Shown here one piece after another: positions 27,445 to 39,096 of a DNA stretch of 64,000 nucleotides (within the stretch, counting starts at the first letter, position 1; each line of letters opens with the position of its first letter). A model generated the notes under the pieces. It was given only the letters and a program-made list of their open reading frames with translations. It made no database searches and had not been told where the DNA came from. Both the position numbers and the translations under genes were made by a program. Source of the DNA: Turritopsis dohrnii. Its lineage: Eukaryota; Cnidaria; Hydrozoa; Anthoathecata; Oceaniidae. The stretch spans positions 536,106-600,105 of the forward strand of contig BQMF02000268.1 in assembly GCA_027922465.2 (NCBI GenBank), written 5' to 3'.

Positions 27445-28959
27445 AATTATTTTGCACAGTTTTCTGGTGAGGAGAATAGAAAGTGGGAGCTTTGTTAGGA
27501 AACTTTTCTTCGATTATATCAGGGATATGTTTATATTGAGTTGATTTCTATTAGCTTTTGATATTATTGAATTCCTGTTTTTTCTGCTTGCGAGTATGTG
27601 TATGCGACAGGATTCATTATTACGGTCAAAACACTTATAAAAGTATTTTAACAAATGAGGCCCGAACCTTACCCTCACTAACCCAGACACATTTCACAAG
27701 TTTTACACCGTAAAGTTTTAATGTTTGAATCTTGTCTTAAACGGTATGTTACTGTCCAAACCTAGCGTGATCACTGAAGGGTGGAATTGTCAAGACTGTG
27801 CTTGAACTAATGACAAAGAAAGTAATTATCGCATTGCATTGTGTGATAGCTGTTCGCGTTGCATTGTGTGACAGTAGTTGTTCTGGAGACGGTCAAGTGA
27901 TGACGACAGGAAGATCTTTCAACGAAATCTAAAAGCAAGGGCTTGCTGTGTCAGCAGTGTTATAATTGGAAAGGTGAGGGTTGCACTATGCTGATGTCAG
28001 CAGAAATAGAACAATTGAGAATTGGCCTGGGTTCATTATCTTTATGTGAAATGACGAAATATGTAATTCAAAAAATGAAGAGTTAGTCACTCCACCGCAG
28101 TACTTTTTAAGTCATAAATTTCTTTGTGTGGGCACCTGTTTTTGATTCGACCTTATTATAATTTTCTTCTTCCAAGAGACCACAATTCGTTAGGTGAGAA
28201 TTATTTTGTTCTATCTCCAATTTCTTTAAAATGAGAAAATTAAGTTTGAAGTTTCATAACCTCACTGAATCTTTAAGAAACCAACAAGATAAGACTGCCG
28301 TTTGAAGAAGATTTCGTTTTTGGAAGAACCTTACGGAGAAATAAAAAAAATAACTGTGAAAAGCTTGAAAACAATCGAGGCTCATTTTTTCCAAAAATGA
28401 AGATAGAACAAAATAATTATCATGTAACGAATTGATATTTTCATAAATATTTTCATTTTTTTTTTTTTTTTTTAGAGCGCAGCACAAATCCTAAAGATCT
28501 ATCGAGAGTGTGTTCACCTGGCAACTCGTTACCAAGGTGAAAACGCTAGTAAAAATATTTGAACAAACGAGCCTTACACTCACTCGCCCAAATTTTACAA
28601 GGTTTACACCTGATGGTAACGATTTGTCAGATCATAGTTACGTTTACCATAGTGCCATAGTGACGGTTACTATAGGGATGGTAACCATAGTGAATAGAAA
28701 GTGTCACATGATCATATCGGTAAGCAGAACAATGAAACAATGTATTTTCATGAAGATATAGGGAATTTCGACAATTTACGGAAACAAATGTGTTACATCT
28801 TATGGACAACCGTAACAAACACATTTTGATCAAGTGAGCAAAGTTTATACCATACTGGAAGTGGACGTCAGCAGTAAGGAGGAGAGCAGCATTTATTTTT
28901 CGCTTTGGTGCACTGAACACTGAAGGTAGTATATTGAGCACTCCTCCCATAGGCTTTAT
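27445..28959. other. intergenic, diverged duplicate segments
   Basis: A stretch around 27640-27720 (TTTTAACAAATGAGGCCCG, CACTAACCCAGACAC, TTTTACACCG) resembles 28550-28612 (TTTGAACAAACGAGCC, CACTCGCCCAAATTTTAC, TTTACACCTG), suggesting an old dispersed repeat. A T-run lies at 28458-28474. No gene recognised. Confidence 0.4.
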
Positions 28960-29194
28960 TTCAAAGTTTATTAAAAGGATAAGAAACGAGGCGAAGGCTG
29001 CCGTGACGTCATTTCCATGACGACCTGTAGGCGGGATGTGAGTTGTTGGAAAAAGAACTTGCGAACTTGCGTCGGTTGGTATCCGATTCGGATTCTTCCG
29101 AGATAAAAAACAGTTATAATGGGAATGGTAAAAAAATAAGCGGAATAAAATTTGTCATACATTACTGAAGGAATGTTCTCACTCACCACCTGAA
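28960..29194 (-). CDS. possible terminal exon of an unknown gene
   Basis: On the minus strand an acceptor (AATTTCAG) precedes a frame reading VVSENIPSVMYDKFYSAYFF and then a hydrophobic run (TIPIITVFYLG) and a basic tail, with a stop at 28971-28973 immediately followed by two AATAAA-like signals. This fits a last exon of a membrane protein, but I found no upstream exon before CMC1 and no family match. It may be chance. Confidence 0.2.
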
Positions 29195-29647
29195 ATTATG
29201 AGAAAACAGGTTACATTTTTGTGAGAGAATCAGGTGAAGGTGACTGATTAAGGGTTAGCCTCGGGAAAAGTAATTCATTGTAGCAGTCTATTATTGTTTG
29301 CTATGCACTTGTTTGTCAAACTTTTCCTCCGCACACACTCATGCCACTAAAATAATTGAAAACTTTGACGATTTGGTTGCGCGACAACTTTGCCATCTCG
29401 AACCCAACACTATCCTGTGGACGGTGCCACTAAACTGGGAACTGAAAGAAGTGAAAAATTCAAAGTTGTGTTTGGCAGGCTAAGAGAGGTCAAGAAACAA
29501 GTCTATACTTTCACGCGCACGATACAAGATGAACACCAAGACTATGTACACAAGACATGAAAACAAGAAGCACACCAAAACTTCAAATGTTTCTTTGTCT
29601 GCGAAGTGATTGTCAATTATAACATCATCATGATAAAAAATCACGTG

Positions 29648-31979
29648 TCAAAATATTGCCGATTGTTTCCGTTTCGGATTTCTTTTGCTTCCGGTTTCGA
29701 CATAATAATTTTGAAATTCAGATCGATTTTTTAAATACGAACTCCGACATTCTTCATACAATTCTGATCGGTCTAACCTGAAACAAAAACGAAGAATATG
29801 AACCGATTGAAAATATAGTGAGTGTGAGCCAGGACAAGCTTACTGTTGCTTCAGACATTCTTTCATTGCGTTGGTCTCTTTTCCACATGACCACGCCAGG
29901 GAGATCGTCCGACCTTTTATGCATTCCGAAAAACCTAGAAATCCGAAAAGAATCACAATTTCAGTTATGAAATTTTCCCGGTCAAATATTTTTCCTTATC
30001 TTAGTTGCATTGACGTTTTGACGGTCTTTATGATGTGTAACATGCAGGTATGGTCACATACCAGATGGTCATATACCAGATGGTCACATACCAGATTAAG
30101 GGGCTGTTCATATGGAGAAAAAAATATCCCGGTAGGCGGGGAAACTTTTCGACACACCAAAAAAAATTACCTCGGTAAGCGAGGAAATAATATGACTCGT
30201 GTAAAGTAGCGGGAAAAATTTAAAAACAAATAATCAATCAAAATATTACAATCTTGCTGACTAGACATAAAATGATCCCGCTCACCGGGGTAATTGTGTT
30301 CATATGGAGAAATTATTTCCCCGCCTACCGAGATCTCGCTTATCAATACGCGAGATCCCGCTTACCGGGATGTTTTTTTTTATCATATGAACGAAATATA
30401 ATTGTTCATAACAATTCTTAAGAGAGGCGAGATCTCGGCAAGTGGAGCGTCAAAAAGTTTCCCCGCTTACCGAGACATTTTTTTCCCATATGAACAGCCC
30501 CTAAGAAGATTTCTTGGTTGAGTGAAATATTTGTTTGAGTAAAGTCTGCCGGGAAAAATTACCGGGGGTCTTAATGTTCATTTTCTTTGAAAAACTAGCT
30601 TTGGCCAACATATTTTGTCACTAGTCGACATTGATTTATTGATTTAAACATGGTAACCGAAGAAGCGAAATTGATTGACAGTTCTGATTGAACACGTTAA
30701 AGAAGTTAAAATTCATATTTGTAAATCCATTATGGTAAAATTGCGAAAATTTCTTTGTAGAGTAACGAAAAAATTATAATGACATTCGCACGCAATGTAC
30801 CTTTCCAATTGCAGCGCAAAGTTATCGGATCGAGTGGGACTCGAACCCACGACCTCTCGCTTGCCGGGCGATTGCTCTATCCGATCCGATAACTTTGATC
30901 CGATCCGATAACTTTGATCCGATCCGATAACTTTGCGCTGCAATTGGAAAGGTACATTGTGTGCGAATGTCATTACTTAATACAAGTAAACTCAGCACAT
31001 TGGTTTCAGTTAGAAAAAAGTATAGATTGGACTGAACATATTTCGGTGCTGGTGCGTGCAAAGGGAAGTTCAAAAACAAAAGGACTGTGAAAGAAATACA
31101 AGTTCTAAAATCAAATCTTGGGGTTCTCATCTCCAAAGCAAAGTGTGGTTGACATTCTTTAGCCTATACATCAGAATGAAGACACAACGCATAGTTTCCA
31201 CGGTCAACGACTCACCAAGCCTTGGTTGCTAACTTGTAAACCTGTATAATACACAACAGATGGTGTCACGTGACATTCTCCAAATTGTACTGGTGGTGTT
31301 AACGAAAAATTTCTTTTTTTTTTTTTTTCCTGGTTAATATCGAACTGCTCTTATCTCGTTTCTGCATTTCTCACAAAATAATCAATGCAGATTGTTGGCC
31401 TTTTATATGTTGACTGTATAATATATGACGTAATATATGACGTAATATATGACGTTTATGTGGTCGTTGGTTATCAAGATGTTAAGCATTGAAGCCAAAG
31501 TTAGAAATCATACTGAAGTTCTCTCAGTTAGACATCATACAAGATAACCAACGGAAGTTCTGTGACAATTAAAACCCTGAATGTTCCATGATTTCCAAGA
31601 CAACCATGACAACTTCCATGATTTGATTTTCTTAATAATGACTGTTTCTGTCAGAATAAAATATACAATGCAACCATCACAGCACGTTTTTAGACACCAA
31701 CTTTCTTCTTCACCCCAACACGAACATTGTTGTGCCCAAAGTCAGGTATATGTGAATCAAACAAACAAACAAACAATAAATAAATAAATAAAAACAATCG
31801 AAAAACTTACTGTCAAGGTACTCTTTACAAATAATTTTCGCTTTCTTCTTCATCATATTCGGTATCAGCACATCACTTTCAATCTTGCGCAAATTTTCAC
31901 CAGACGCCCACGGAGAGACAAACCTTTCTTTCTTCTCCACTTTGCCTTGGTCATCTTCACCAGAAACTTTTTCATCCAT
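29648..31979 (-). CDS. CMC1: CMC1-like twin CX9C mitochondrial protein (3 exons)
   Basis: Minus-strand exons 31979-31811, 29934-29844 and 29777-29648 join in phase to 129 residues; human CMC1 is about 106. Exon 1 carries LRKIESDVLIPNMMKKKAK; the junction completes the first CX9C pair (Cys51, Cys61), and exon 2 holds the second (Cys73, Cys83: CGKETNAMKEC). Exon 3 gives the conserved LYEECRSSYLKNRSEFQ tail and a basic C-terminus. Such CHCH proteins are imported into the mitochondrial intermembrane space by Mia40 and help COX1/cytochrome c oxidase assembly and copper handling. Splice sites are GTAAGT/CTAG and GTAAGC/TTTCAG. Intron 1 (about 1.9 kb) hosts a Harbinger-like MITE and a tRNA-cored foldback. 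A longer N-terminus than usual (about 33 residues before the conserved region) may be real or a start-choice artefact. Confidence 0.9.
30046..30096. repeat. 16 bp tandem repeat x3
   Basis: ATGGTCACATACCAG-like units occur three times in a row just left of the Harbinger MITE. Confidence 0.7.
30100..30501. mobile_element. Harbinger-like MITE with TAA target duplication
   Basis: Terminal inverted repeats GGGGCTGTTCATATGGAG at the left and CCATATGAACAGCCCC at the right are flanked by TAA (30097-30099 and 30502-30504). Subterminal palindromic modules (TCCCGGTAGGCGGGGAAA, TTCCCCGCTTACCGAGA, GCGAGATCCCGCTTACCGG) repeat the ends inside. It lies in CMC1 intron 1. Confidence 0.8.
30777..30975 (-). mobile_element. 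foldback element with tRNA-derived core
   Basis: Long inverted arms (30781-30830 and 30924-30972; CATTCGCACGCAATGTACC paired with its complement, then AATTGCAGCGCAAAGTTATC) enclose a core that, read on the minus strand, contains TAGAGCAATCGCCCGGCAAG followed by CGAGAGGTCGTGGG and the B-box GGTTCGAGTCC. The core pairs GGATCG/CGATCC like an acceptor stem but lacks the first half of a D-arm, so it is not a functional tRNA. ATCCGATAACTTTG is reiterated three times in the right arm. It sits in CMC1 intron 1. Confidence 0.75.
31418..31456. repeat. 13-14 bp tandem repeat (ATATATGACGTA)
   Basis: Three tandem copies of TAATATATGACGT in CMC1 intron 1. Each carries TGACGT, the half of a CRE-like palindrome. 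Confidence 0.7.
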
Positions 31980-32829
31980 TATGGCATTATTAGTTAATTC
32001 TACATAATCCAGGAATGAAAAAATATGTGATAGATTTTTAGAAAATTTTAAAAAAGTAAAAAAACAACAACAAAAGATTTCCAAGACATCACTTATGTTA
32101 AGAATTTATATTCGGGAGAATATTTGAAATGTTTTGGAGAGAATTCATTTTTAATTTTGATTCAGTTTGTTTATTTCATACTTCGATAAAATGAGGTGTA
32201 GCTAAAATTTGGCGTGGAAGAAAAAAAAACAAGGAGAACGTAGAAAACTAATTCGTAGTAAGTAGAGACACATTTATACTCTTTTTTCGGCAAGAAATTA
32301 AAACTGATACTGCAGCTAAAATTAAAAGACATAAAATTTAGAAGACTATAAAGTAAAATGGTGGTATTATAATTTTTATATTTTTCGCTGGAAATTTGCT
32401 ATCAATAAAGCTTTTTTCATAAGTTATTTTTGATTACCGAAAACATCAGCGTGATAGGTTACCTTTTCAAACTTTAAGAATTGCTTTTTTACAATAGTGG
32501 ACATTCATTTTTAATGCAGACTTTTTTTGACCTTGAATTCTATCATGGAAATGAAATTGACATGCAACAAGATGTTTTGCATATCAACAAATCGTGAAAC
32601 CTAACACAATATTCTTAAATAAAAAAAAACTCTATTTTAGTATTCAATTACTAAAGTTATACTAAAAAAAGTTATATTAAAAGTGAATTTCTGAAATTTG
32701 AATTAAAATCCTAAGTTTTTCAAAACAAGAGATCAATCGGCAATGACAACTGTCTCAAACATCAAAAAATCTTCAGACTACTGTAATAAATACAAAAAAT
32801 AATACAAAAAAGCGTCATCTAAACTTTGT
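31980..32829. other. intergenic, upstream of CMC1
   Basis: AT-rich DNA holding the CMC1 promoter region; no gene or repeat recognised. Confidence 0.4.
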
Positions 32830-33475
32830 ATTTTGCGGAAATTGATACAGTACTTAACTCCAGATGCTGCGAAGTTATTGTATTCAAGTGTCATCCATTC
32901 AGGACTCAGATTCAATGGAATTGTTCACTTAAACATGAATTCAACACAGCAGACAAAATTGAAGTCACTTGAACGACGAGCTGATTATATATTACAATTA
33001 CAAAATGAACTTGACAAACAAGCTGTGCTAGTAGTACGCAAATGCTTAGATAAGAACATTTTTGCACTATGTTCCAAGACTACTTTTCTATAAACCAGCA
33101 CAGAATCAACACTAGAAAACAAAATGTTCTAGTCAAAGGACCACAAGTGAAACTAGAATTTGCTAAAAATTCTTTTTATTTCATGGGGGCCAAGATTTAC
33201 AACAGCTTACCACTGGATATTAGGACATGCACAAACTTTAAGAAAAAGGTACAACAGTTCTTCAAGTAAATATCTATTTACTGAAATGATGTGTTTACTT
33301 TTAATTTTATGCTTGTTTCATTTTATTTGTATCTATATTGTTTTGTTTTTTATTTATTTTATTATCTTGTATATTCAATTGTAACCATATGATAAAGGAC
33401 ACATATTGATAGCAGATTTTATCTGAAATGTAAATATCCTTTTAAAATATTCAAATACAATACAATACAATTGAA
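32830..33475 (+). pseudogene. LINE 3' remnant (CR1/L2-like)
   Basis: Two overlapping frames encode the C-terminal part of a non-LTR retrotransposon ORF2: LIQYLTPDAAKLLYSSVIHS then, after a frame change, RINTRKQNVLVKG and FYFMGAKIYNSLPLDIRTC. The latter is the 'TR...WN.LP..IR' signature after the RT domain. A short TACAA repeat at about 33453-33472 is probably the 3' tail. It is 5'-truncated and dead. Confidence 0.75.
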
Positions 33476-33849
33476 AAGAATAGACCTAAAGTTCACTAAT
33501 TATTGCATATTTTATGTTTGTGCAAAACTTCTCAAACTTATCTAATGACGTACTATCTACCAGCTTCTTCTACATAATATTGATGCCAAGTGTCAAATAC
33601 CTAATGTTTCAAAGATTCATGGACAACAGGTTATATATTTTCGACAACATCACTTTGGCAACATAAAACATGATTTGAATAACCAATGACTAAATCTGTA
33701 AGAAATCCTTTGATTGCTACCAGATAAGAATTTCCAGATATAGAGATTTGTTAAAATATGTCACAATGGCAATTACATACACTTAACATAGATCACCAGA
33801 AAATTTATAATGGATTGGCGAATCAGTCAAAAACAGAAATGGGCAATCT
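33476..33849. other. intergenic, no gene
   Basis: AT-rich sequence between LINE remnants; nothing recognised. Confidence 0.4.
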
Positions 33850-34430
33850 ATAACGGAGATAATTATTTGAGGCTAGCAAGGATGATAGAGAGCATGGACA
33901 TCACAAAACAACTGCAGGAAAGAGAAATTAAATGGTAGTTAACAAAAATAAAAATAAAAGGTAAAAAAATCTGAAATCAAAAAGTGAGAAGCTAGTTGCA
34001 TGTTAGGTAGAAAAAAATCAGTGACAAGATTTTTAAGTTGGTTATAAGGGAAGCTAGGTTGATGTGTTTATGGATAGTCTGGAGGAGATTCCACCAGGAT
34101 ATTGATTGATATGTAAAAGAATTAATACCATGCTAGTGTTTATACTAGGTTTACATAGATATCCTGCTGACTTACCTCTAGTATTGATGGTATGGGATAA
34201 TTTGGAGAAATTGAAAGCACTAGGAATGTGATCAGGAATTTTGTGATTAAGAATTCGATGAACGAAAAAGATACAATACAAGGTTTAAAACCACTAATGT
34301 GTATTGAGGTACAAGGAGGAAAGGTGACGATGGACATTACATTTAAAGTCTTGAAGATTATAATGAGAAGGAAAAACAGACTGGGGTAAAAATTCCAGAG
34401 AGTTTTTTTTTTTTTTTATCATGCAAATAG
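33850..34430 (-). pseudogene. LINE 3' remnant, minus strand
   Basis: Minus-strand translation gives FVHRILNHKIPDHIPSAFNF, NTRGKSAGYLCKPSINTS and a GISSRLS stretch, a diverged version of the LINE ORF2 C-terminus seen in the other copies. No upstream RT is in frame. It may be the 3' end of the LINE at 36.3-38.3 kb separated by the retroelement between them, but the two partly overlap in content, so they may be independent copies. Confidence 0.6.
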
Positions 34431-34499
34431 TATTTCATATATGCAAATTTACACTGTTTGAAATTGAAGCAAGAAACTATAAAGATTACGTAAAATCGT

Positions 34500-36160
34500 T
34501 TAATGATATGCAATCGACTCGGAAATTCGAATTTCTTCTACTCTGATCTTCTTTGTCGCCGATGTTCTAGTGCCTCGGATGCAAGTGATGGCGGATCGTG
34601 TCAATGCAAACGAGATTTTTGTGCGCAACCAATTCAATACTTCTGAGAAGAGATCGTCATTTTTGTCTGATAAGTGTGTTGCGAGTGCACGTAGAAGGTG
34701 TTGAGCCTCTATCCCCATACCCCCGTTTGTCGTAAAGATCAGCGGAGTGAATGATCCTCGTTCAACTTGAAGTATCCTGTCGTTATAGGATCTCTTCTTT
34801 TCTCGCTCCATGATAGTAAAAGCGTTTTTCAGACTTTGGTTTGCGTATCTCTGAGCAAAGTACCTTTACGTATTCTTTAAGTATTCTGAGCGAATACCTT
34901 TACGTAGAAGAATGCTCGTTGGCCACGCGTCCAAAAGCCTGAAGCACTGATGCCTGCTCTTGCACCGTCAGTCGTAATGGTACCACGAGCAAGTTGTTCT
35001 CCACTTAGGGGTTCCAGTGCTGGTTCAATTACCACATCTTTCTTGACCTCACCTATAATGGCTGCAATGGTATCTCTCAGCTCATTGTGCCTTTGGTACA
35101 CAAAACCACCCTTTGGGCATGAAAGCGCATGATCTATAGTGAAAGATTTCCCACAAGCGCAAACAGATGGCAAGTGCTTCAAATCCCACCTGTATCTCAG
35201 TGCAATTGCATCGAAGAATTCTCTTTTTGAAAGATAGAAATTTTCAGATTGAAGCGGCAAGGTTGTCAACCAATTTGATGCACCTTTCATCTGGGCAAGT
35301 TCGTTTGCTCTTTTCTCTTGTTCTGACATTGTTTCTCGTACATTTTGTAGTTGTTGGTGCCTTCTTAAACTTCGGCGTTTCTTTATGTTAATCTTAATTG
35401 AAGGATTGTTCTGTGGGAGTTCTTTGGATTGGTTAATGATATTGTTGGACAAATCCTTGCTCATCTCAATTGAATTCTCGTACTCTTCTTCCGCCATTTT
35501 AGCGACTATTGGTATTACCCAGACCACCCAGCCGGACAGGTAGCGAAAGTAGCTTTCTTTCATTCTCGTTGCATACGTGACCTTCTGTCAATGCAGGGAT
35601 GAGATCGTAATCAATAGCATGGTCAACTGGTCCGACGAATTCTCCAGCGTTTTTTATAGTTCGCAAGAAGTATGTGAATTTACTCACATATCCGGTAGTA
35701 AAGGCGATGTATACAGCGTGAGGATCTGATTTTGCAATTTTACTTAGAAGCTTGATTTCATTTACCCATTTTTCTGTCAAGGATGTGATGTATTTTTCTT
35801 TGAATGTATGGGTTCCCACCGTTCCACCAAGATACTTGTGCCCCTCTGAATCTATGACGATGCCAGTTTTTTGGAAGATTTCCTTTGCTTCTTCCAATCT
35901 TTCCATTTTCACTATGAGATGAGTTTTCGAGTCATTGGGGTAGTAGCCAAGCAGAGGGCCTATTTTCTTCAGCTTTTCCCACCACTTTATGAGGTCTTTC
36001 AACTTACCACCACCGACAATATCGTCTGCGTATGCTGCATTCTTGATGTTGTTTGTCAAACTTTCCTCCATTAAATCATCTAAAAGTGGCATTAAGCCAA
36101 TCGCGTATGAAGGCATTGCCAATGGATCGCAATGAGTGGAGGAGCGAGGGATGAAACTTT
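34500..36160 (-). pseudogene. retroelement RT remnant with YADD box and CxC..H..C tail
   Basis: Three minus-strand frames (36122-35499, 35563-34877, 34811-34500) are pieces of one polyprotein in N-to-C order. The first starts inside the RT (CDPLAMPSYAIGL like RT motif B, then AAYADDIVGGGKL, the catalytic YADD; then HKYLGGTVG). The second has ERKLL... followed by ANELAQMKGASNWLTTLPL and a zinc-binding-like CACGKSFTIDHALSCPKGGF, then TTDGARAGISASGFWTRGQR. The third holds SFTPLIFTTNGGMG and RTKISFALTRSAITCIRGTR. Breaks are a frameshift around 35500-35560 and a gap near 34811-34877; the 5' end is lost at about 36160. The class is uncertain: the RT is not CR1-like and could be from a DIRS-like or other RT lineage; the tail could be a nuclease. 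Confidence 0.7.
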
Positions 36161-36299
36161 GATGGTAAAAATTTTTTGATGATTTTGGGATGCTGACAGT
36201 GTGATCATGGCAATTAGATGAATATCTTGTGTTTCGCTTGAAAGTTTTTAATGCAGGGATGAGAGAAGAGAGCTCAGTTGAACATTTTCCGTAAAAGTC

Positions 36300-38330
36300 C
36301 GTAAAAGTATTTATATTTAGGATAAGAGTGGATAAGAATGAGTTCTAAAGGAAGAAAAAGTAATTGGGACGAACTGCAATTTTTTGGAGAAGGAGAATGC
36401 GTTTATTATGAGTAGTTTCATGCAGGGTCCAGGCCTGGCAGCCATAATGCATATGAGAGGAAAAGATTGCATGGTAAACAGAAAGAGACACAGATTCAGG
36501 AAGGAAGTGACAAATTTTACTCAGTGCACAGTTGGCTCGTCGAAGTTTGATTGAAGGCTCAAGATATACACCAAGATATTTAATGAACTGGCTAGGTTGA
36601 AGTTTCCTCCCACCAATTTTGACCTTGAGTTTAAAATTCAGTAATTCAGATTTGTCTAACCAGGGTAAACTCAGTTTTACTGGTATTAAGGGAGATTTTA
36701 TTTGCATTAAGTTTTAAATCAATGTTAATTCTTTTGTTCAGTGACTTCAGGGACCTGTTAACTTGAAGGAGATTATCATTATCAGCAAAACGGTAGATGT
36801 CAGAGTAGGCAAGAGCATAATGTAAATCATTGATGTAAATTAAAGAGTAAAGGTCCAAGGACAGACCCTTGAGGAACACCTTGAATCAGACTTAAAGATC
36901 AATAATTTTCCAAATTAGGATCTTTTGGAAAGGTTAGACCTAAACCACCTGTTGGTAACACCTCAAATTCCATGGTATGAAAGTTTTTTGCATAAAATTT
37001 TGTGATCTACAGTGTCAAAGGCTTTTTGGAGATCGACAAAGACCCCAATACCAAACTAACCTCGGTCAAAAGCTTTGCAGATGCGCTCAGTGATTAAGGC
37101 ATGAGTAGTAGAGTGCCCTTTTTGGAAACCAAACTGTCTCTCATACAGGTATTTATGTTGTTCGAGAAAAGAAGAAAGGTGAAAGTACATGAGTTTTCCT
37201 AAATAGTTTTTCAATGTTGGACAGAAGTGAAATAGGGCAGTAATTAGAGATTTCTAAGATAGAGCCTTTACTTTTGCAGACCAGAACAACTGAAGAAGTT
37301 TTAAGGAACACTCCAGTAGAGAAAGAAAGATTTTTTGAAGAGGATTAGAGATTTCATGTTTAAGAAGTTTAAAAGTGGTTACATTAATGCTATCAGGACC
37401 ACTAGCCTTTTCATCAGGTAAGGAGATTAAATTAGTAGTTTCAGCAGGGGTAACAAAGAGATAATTTCAAAGTTTTAGTGAAATTTTCAAGTAGCTTCAG
37501 ATAGAAAGAGAAGTGTTTTGGTGTGTAAGGTATAATAGTGGTTCTTATAGTGTCAGCTACAGAAGAAAAGTAGTTGTTAAAGGTTCAGGATCAGATATGA
37601 TTGAACTGTCAATAGATAAGAAGAAGGAGAAGGAGTGAGAAGATTTTACAGATATTATTTCTTTCACTCCAATCCATACTTTTTAATGTTATTAAGGTTA
37701 GATCTAAAGTATTCATAATTTGTTTTTTACTATTCTGCAGAGAGAGACAATTTGGTTCCTATGACGTTTAAAATCGTTGTGAAGCTTAGATTTCAAAGTT
37801 GGATCAGTTTCTTTTGATGAATTGTTTTAGAAGTTTATCCCTGTTTATTATAGACTTCTTCCCTGGTGTAATCCAAGGTTTTGATAAGAATTTGATTTTT
37901 TTTGTCAGTTTGAGAAGGGAGATGTCGATCAATAACGCCATCAATTGCAGCAAAGAATTTAGCAAAAGAGTAGTTCACGTCACGATCAGTCAGCTATAGT
38001 CTTTCATCCCAGTCAATGTCAAAATAGTCTGAAATGAAATTAGTTTTGTCGAACTTAGACCAGTCGCGTTTGTAGACTGGTTGGTTAGATCAATTTTGTT
38101 TAGTGTGTCATTGAACAGAAGTATGAATTGTGCTAAGTGATCAGAGATATTAAATAAAAGGTTTTCAGAAAGGGTTTTAAGATTAGAGGTAGATATAAAA
38201 ATATTGTCAATGAAAGTTTTAGAAGAAGAAGTTATTCCAGTTGGAAGAAGAATAGAAGGAAGAATGAAGTAAGAGCCTAAAGTATCAAGAAGAGTAAGGA
38301 GAGACATCAGATTTCAACAGTTCAATTTCG
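36300..38330 (-). pseudogene. LINE (AP-endonuclease plus RT), minus strand, decayed
   Basis: Minus-strand pieces in order: 38307-37990 resembles the end of an apurinic endonuclease domain (SKTFIDNIFIST, then NISDHLAQFILL); 37150-36880 has RT-like matter in broken frames; 36879-36646 has a LYINDLHYALAYSDIYRFAD stretch around the catalytic box (FADN in place of FADD); 36707-36345 has QPSQFIKYLGVYLEPSIK, RRANCALSKICHFL and MHYGCQAW. Same clade as the LINE at 53-54.6 kb (CR1/L2-like). Many frameshifts and a mutated catalytic box make it dead. Confidence 0.75.
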
Positions 38331-38725
38331 AGACTAAACGAAACGCTGATATTCAATGGTAAGAGCATAATTAATTCCGGAAAATTGGAACCATCCAAGC
38401 ACTTGGTGGGAAGTCCAACACACAAATTTCATTCTCCAGGTCCCGGATGACTTTTAAGCAATTCTTAGTGTATATATATATTCTTTTATTGTTCAATTAT
38501 AATTGCTCATCCCTCTATGTCGTGATTAAGAGTCTAGCCTGGACATTTTTGGTACATATGTAAAGTATATAGGCTGAATGTAAAGAAAATTATAATGTCT
38601 GAAAGAAATTCTGTTCTTCACTGCTATATTCTGTTTTTCTTTTCCTTATGCCTTTATCGATAATATTGTGCTTATAAAAACACAAAAAAAACAAATGTTT
38701 TATATCGCTATAAGGTACATGTTCG

Positions 38726-39096
38726 CAGGGCTTTAGCCAGCCCTGTCATACTGCGTATATCGCGGTATTCCCAATTGTCAGAAAATTCCCAAATTTGTAT
38801 ACATTACGTTTAACAAACGCGTCTTAACAAACTCTAGGAGTGCGCTTCATAATGACAAGACTGGAAAGAAAAAATCTATTGGTCAAAAAAATGAATGAAA
38901 AAACGATGAAGTTAATAATGTTGTGTTGGTTATTTATATGCTCAAAAATCACAGAGAAGTTGATTTTAAAGATGTTTTAGAGAGTCTAGATCCCAAGATT
39001 TTCTTCGTCACCCAACCATGATGGGTGACATTTGGCAACAAAAATTCCCAATTCTGGTTATACGCGGTATTTTAATAAGTTCTGGCTAAAGCCCTG
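38726..39096. mobile_element. MITE with CAGGGCTTTAGCCAG termini (hAT-like)
   Basis: Perfect 15 bp terminal inverted repeats CAGGGCTTTAGCCAG (38726-38740) and CTGGCTAAAGCCCTG (39082-39096). Subterminal GCGTATATCGCGGTATT and TATACGCGGTATT are repeated in inverted placement. The CAGGG terminus suggests hAT, but I do not see an exact 8 bp duplication. Confidence 0.65.

Noticed and set aside
30831..30893. Possible functional tRNA gene on the minus strand
   Set aside because: The anticodon arm and T-arm are recognisable, but the D-arm 5' half is missing and the sequence is embedded in a foldback repeat.
34430..36300. One LINE split by the 34.5-36.2 kb retroelement (nested insertion)
   Set aside because: The two LINE pieces seem to overlap in the protein region they cover (around the post-RT segment), so they may be separate copies; not claimed as nested.
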